Source: Acidobacteriaceae bacterium dw_441
GTDB lineage: Bacteria; Acidobacteriota; Terriglobia; Terriglobales; Acidobacteriaceae
Direction: 5' to 3'
Assembly (NCBI GenBank): GCA_018449715.1
Contig: JAAVVA010000005.1
Coordinates: forward strand, 62,001-126,000
DNA length: 64,000 nucleotides
Shown: positions 63,450 to 64,000 of the stretch, one piece after another
Numbering within the stretch: the first letter of the stretch is position 1
How the letters are laid out: each line of letters starts with the position of its first letter
Notes under the pieces: generated by a model
Seen by the model: only the letters and a program-made list of their open reading frames with translations
Database searches by the model: none
What the model was told of the DNA's origin: nothing
Position numbers and translations under genes: made by a program

Positions 63450-64000
63450 GTGGACTTTCAGAAGCTCAAATCGCTGGCTGGCTCCCGCGCAGGTTCCGGG
63501 ATCGATCTGAACCGCGGCTCAAAGGCTGAGGCCGAGCGCCTCGTCTCGGCGGGGCGCGTGGACGACGATGCCAGCTTCGAGTTGAAGCTGCGCCCCACGA
63601 AGCTGTCGGAGTTCATCGGGCAGACTAAGGCGAAGGAGCAGCTTGCCATCGCGCTCGAGGCTGCGAAGTCGCGTGGCGAGGCGCTGGACCACGTGCTTCT
63701 CTTCGGACCTCCGGGACTGGGCAAGACGACGCTGGCGACCATCATCTCGAACGAGCTTGGCGTCGGCTTCCAGCAGACCAGCGGACCGGCGTTGCAGATC
63801 CAGGGCGACCTCACCGCGATCCTCACCAACATCCGCGACAGGCAGGTACTCTTCCTCGACGAGATCCACAGGCTGCAGCCCGTGCTTGAGGAAAAGCTGT
63901 ACACCGCGCTCGAGGATTACAAGCTCGACATCATGATCGGGCAGGGCCCGGCGGCGCGCACGCACGTCATGGAGATCAAGCCCTTCACCTTTGTCGCCGC
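63450..64000 (+). CDS. ruvB: Holliday junction helicase RuvB (5' part, runs off the window)
   Basis: The first 183 or so residues of RuvB, cut by the window end. It drives branch migration of Holliday junctions together with RuvA. Visible are [28 protein letters not shown] (in part: [19 protein letters not shown]), Walker [36 protein letters not shown], and Walker [16 protein letters not shown]. The GTG at 63450 gives a slightly long N terminus; a GTG at 63558 is also possible. ruvA or ruvC are not in the window. Confidence 0.93.
   Translation, partial: MDFQKLKSLAGSRAGSGIDLNRGSKAEAERLVSAGRVDDDASFELKLRPTKLSEFIGQTKAKEQLAIALEAAKSRGEALDHVLLFGPPGLGKTTLATIISNELGVGFQQTSGPALQIQGDLTAILTNIRDRQVLFLDEIHRLQPVLEEKLYTALEDYKLDIMIGQGPAARTHVMEIKPFTFVA

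Overview
The window is about 64 kb of G+C-rich bacterial chromosome. It most likely comes from an Acidobacteriota member of the Terriglobia (Acidobacteriaceae, Granulicella/Terriglobus/Edaphobacter type). Pointers are a very large Oar-like TonB-dependent receptor with an N-terminal carboxypeptidase-regulatory domain, a VWFA-related 'Acidobacterial domain' protein, a PEP-CTERM protein, a YXWGXW-repeat protein, and housekeeping genes separated by many small accessory genes. No rRNA, tRNA, CRISPR array, prophage or transposase was found. The assignment is by protein style, not by a search.

Layout. 0-6.5 kb: secreted glycerophosphodiesterase, small secreted and metal-binding-type proteins, a cupin, an amidohydrolase and a PEP-CTERM protein. 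6.6-14.1 kb: rpoD and dnaG on the same strand, but separated by a block with a zinc-ribbon protein, an AbrB-Doc toxin-antitoxin pair, a glycosyltransferase and a polysaccharide flippase. 14.3-21 kb: YXWGXW protein, a papain-like/alpha-beta hydrolase fusion, a methyltransferase, a Cys-motif protein and murJ. 21-25 kb: TonB receptor. 25-32.3 kb: prmC, VOC protein, GH27 alpha-galactosidase, acyltransferase, prfA and cysK, all on the minus strand. 32.4-39.4 kb: ATP-dependent DNA ligase, aldo/keto reductase, GH35 beta-galactosidase and a DHA2-type efflux pump. 39.5-47.2 kb: a degenerate kinase fused to a SPOR-like domain, a coiled-coil zinc-ribbon protein with a deoxyribonucleotidase, LysR/GNAT, gluQ, a Y-family polymerase and a cupin. 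47-52.6 kb: a membrane-anchored unknown, the VWFA-related protein, murQ, and SDR/HxlR. 52.8-58.4 kb: hslU and hslV separated by a nucleotidyltransferase pair, a CDF zinc exporter and an acyltransferase. 58.6-64 kb: transaldolase, a frameshifted FAH-family gene, an FnIII lipoprotein, an AT-rich NucS/DUF91-like nuclease, DUF4126 and the 5' part of ruvB.

Functionally the region mixes information processing (rpoD, dnaG, prfA, prmC, ruvB, gluQ, Y-family polymerase, ligase), cell-envelope work (murJ, murQ, flippase, glycosyltransferase, acyltransferases), plant-polymer sugar use (GH27, GH35, TonB receptor, transaldolase) and proteostasis (hslUV).

The most striking non-gene signals are two families of interspersed intergenic repeats. 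One is a ~150-bp composite palindrome with seven full or half copies plus two short derivatives. There is also a set of three 15-bp palindromes spaced exactly 33 bp apart upstream of a small Cys/His protein gene. Several conserved housekeeping pairs (dnaG-rpoD, hslV-hslU, prfA-prmC) are split by accessory genes.
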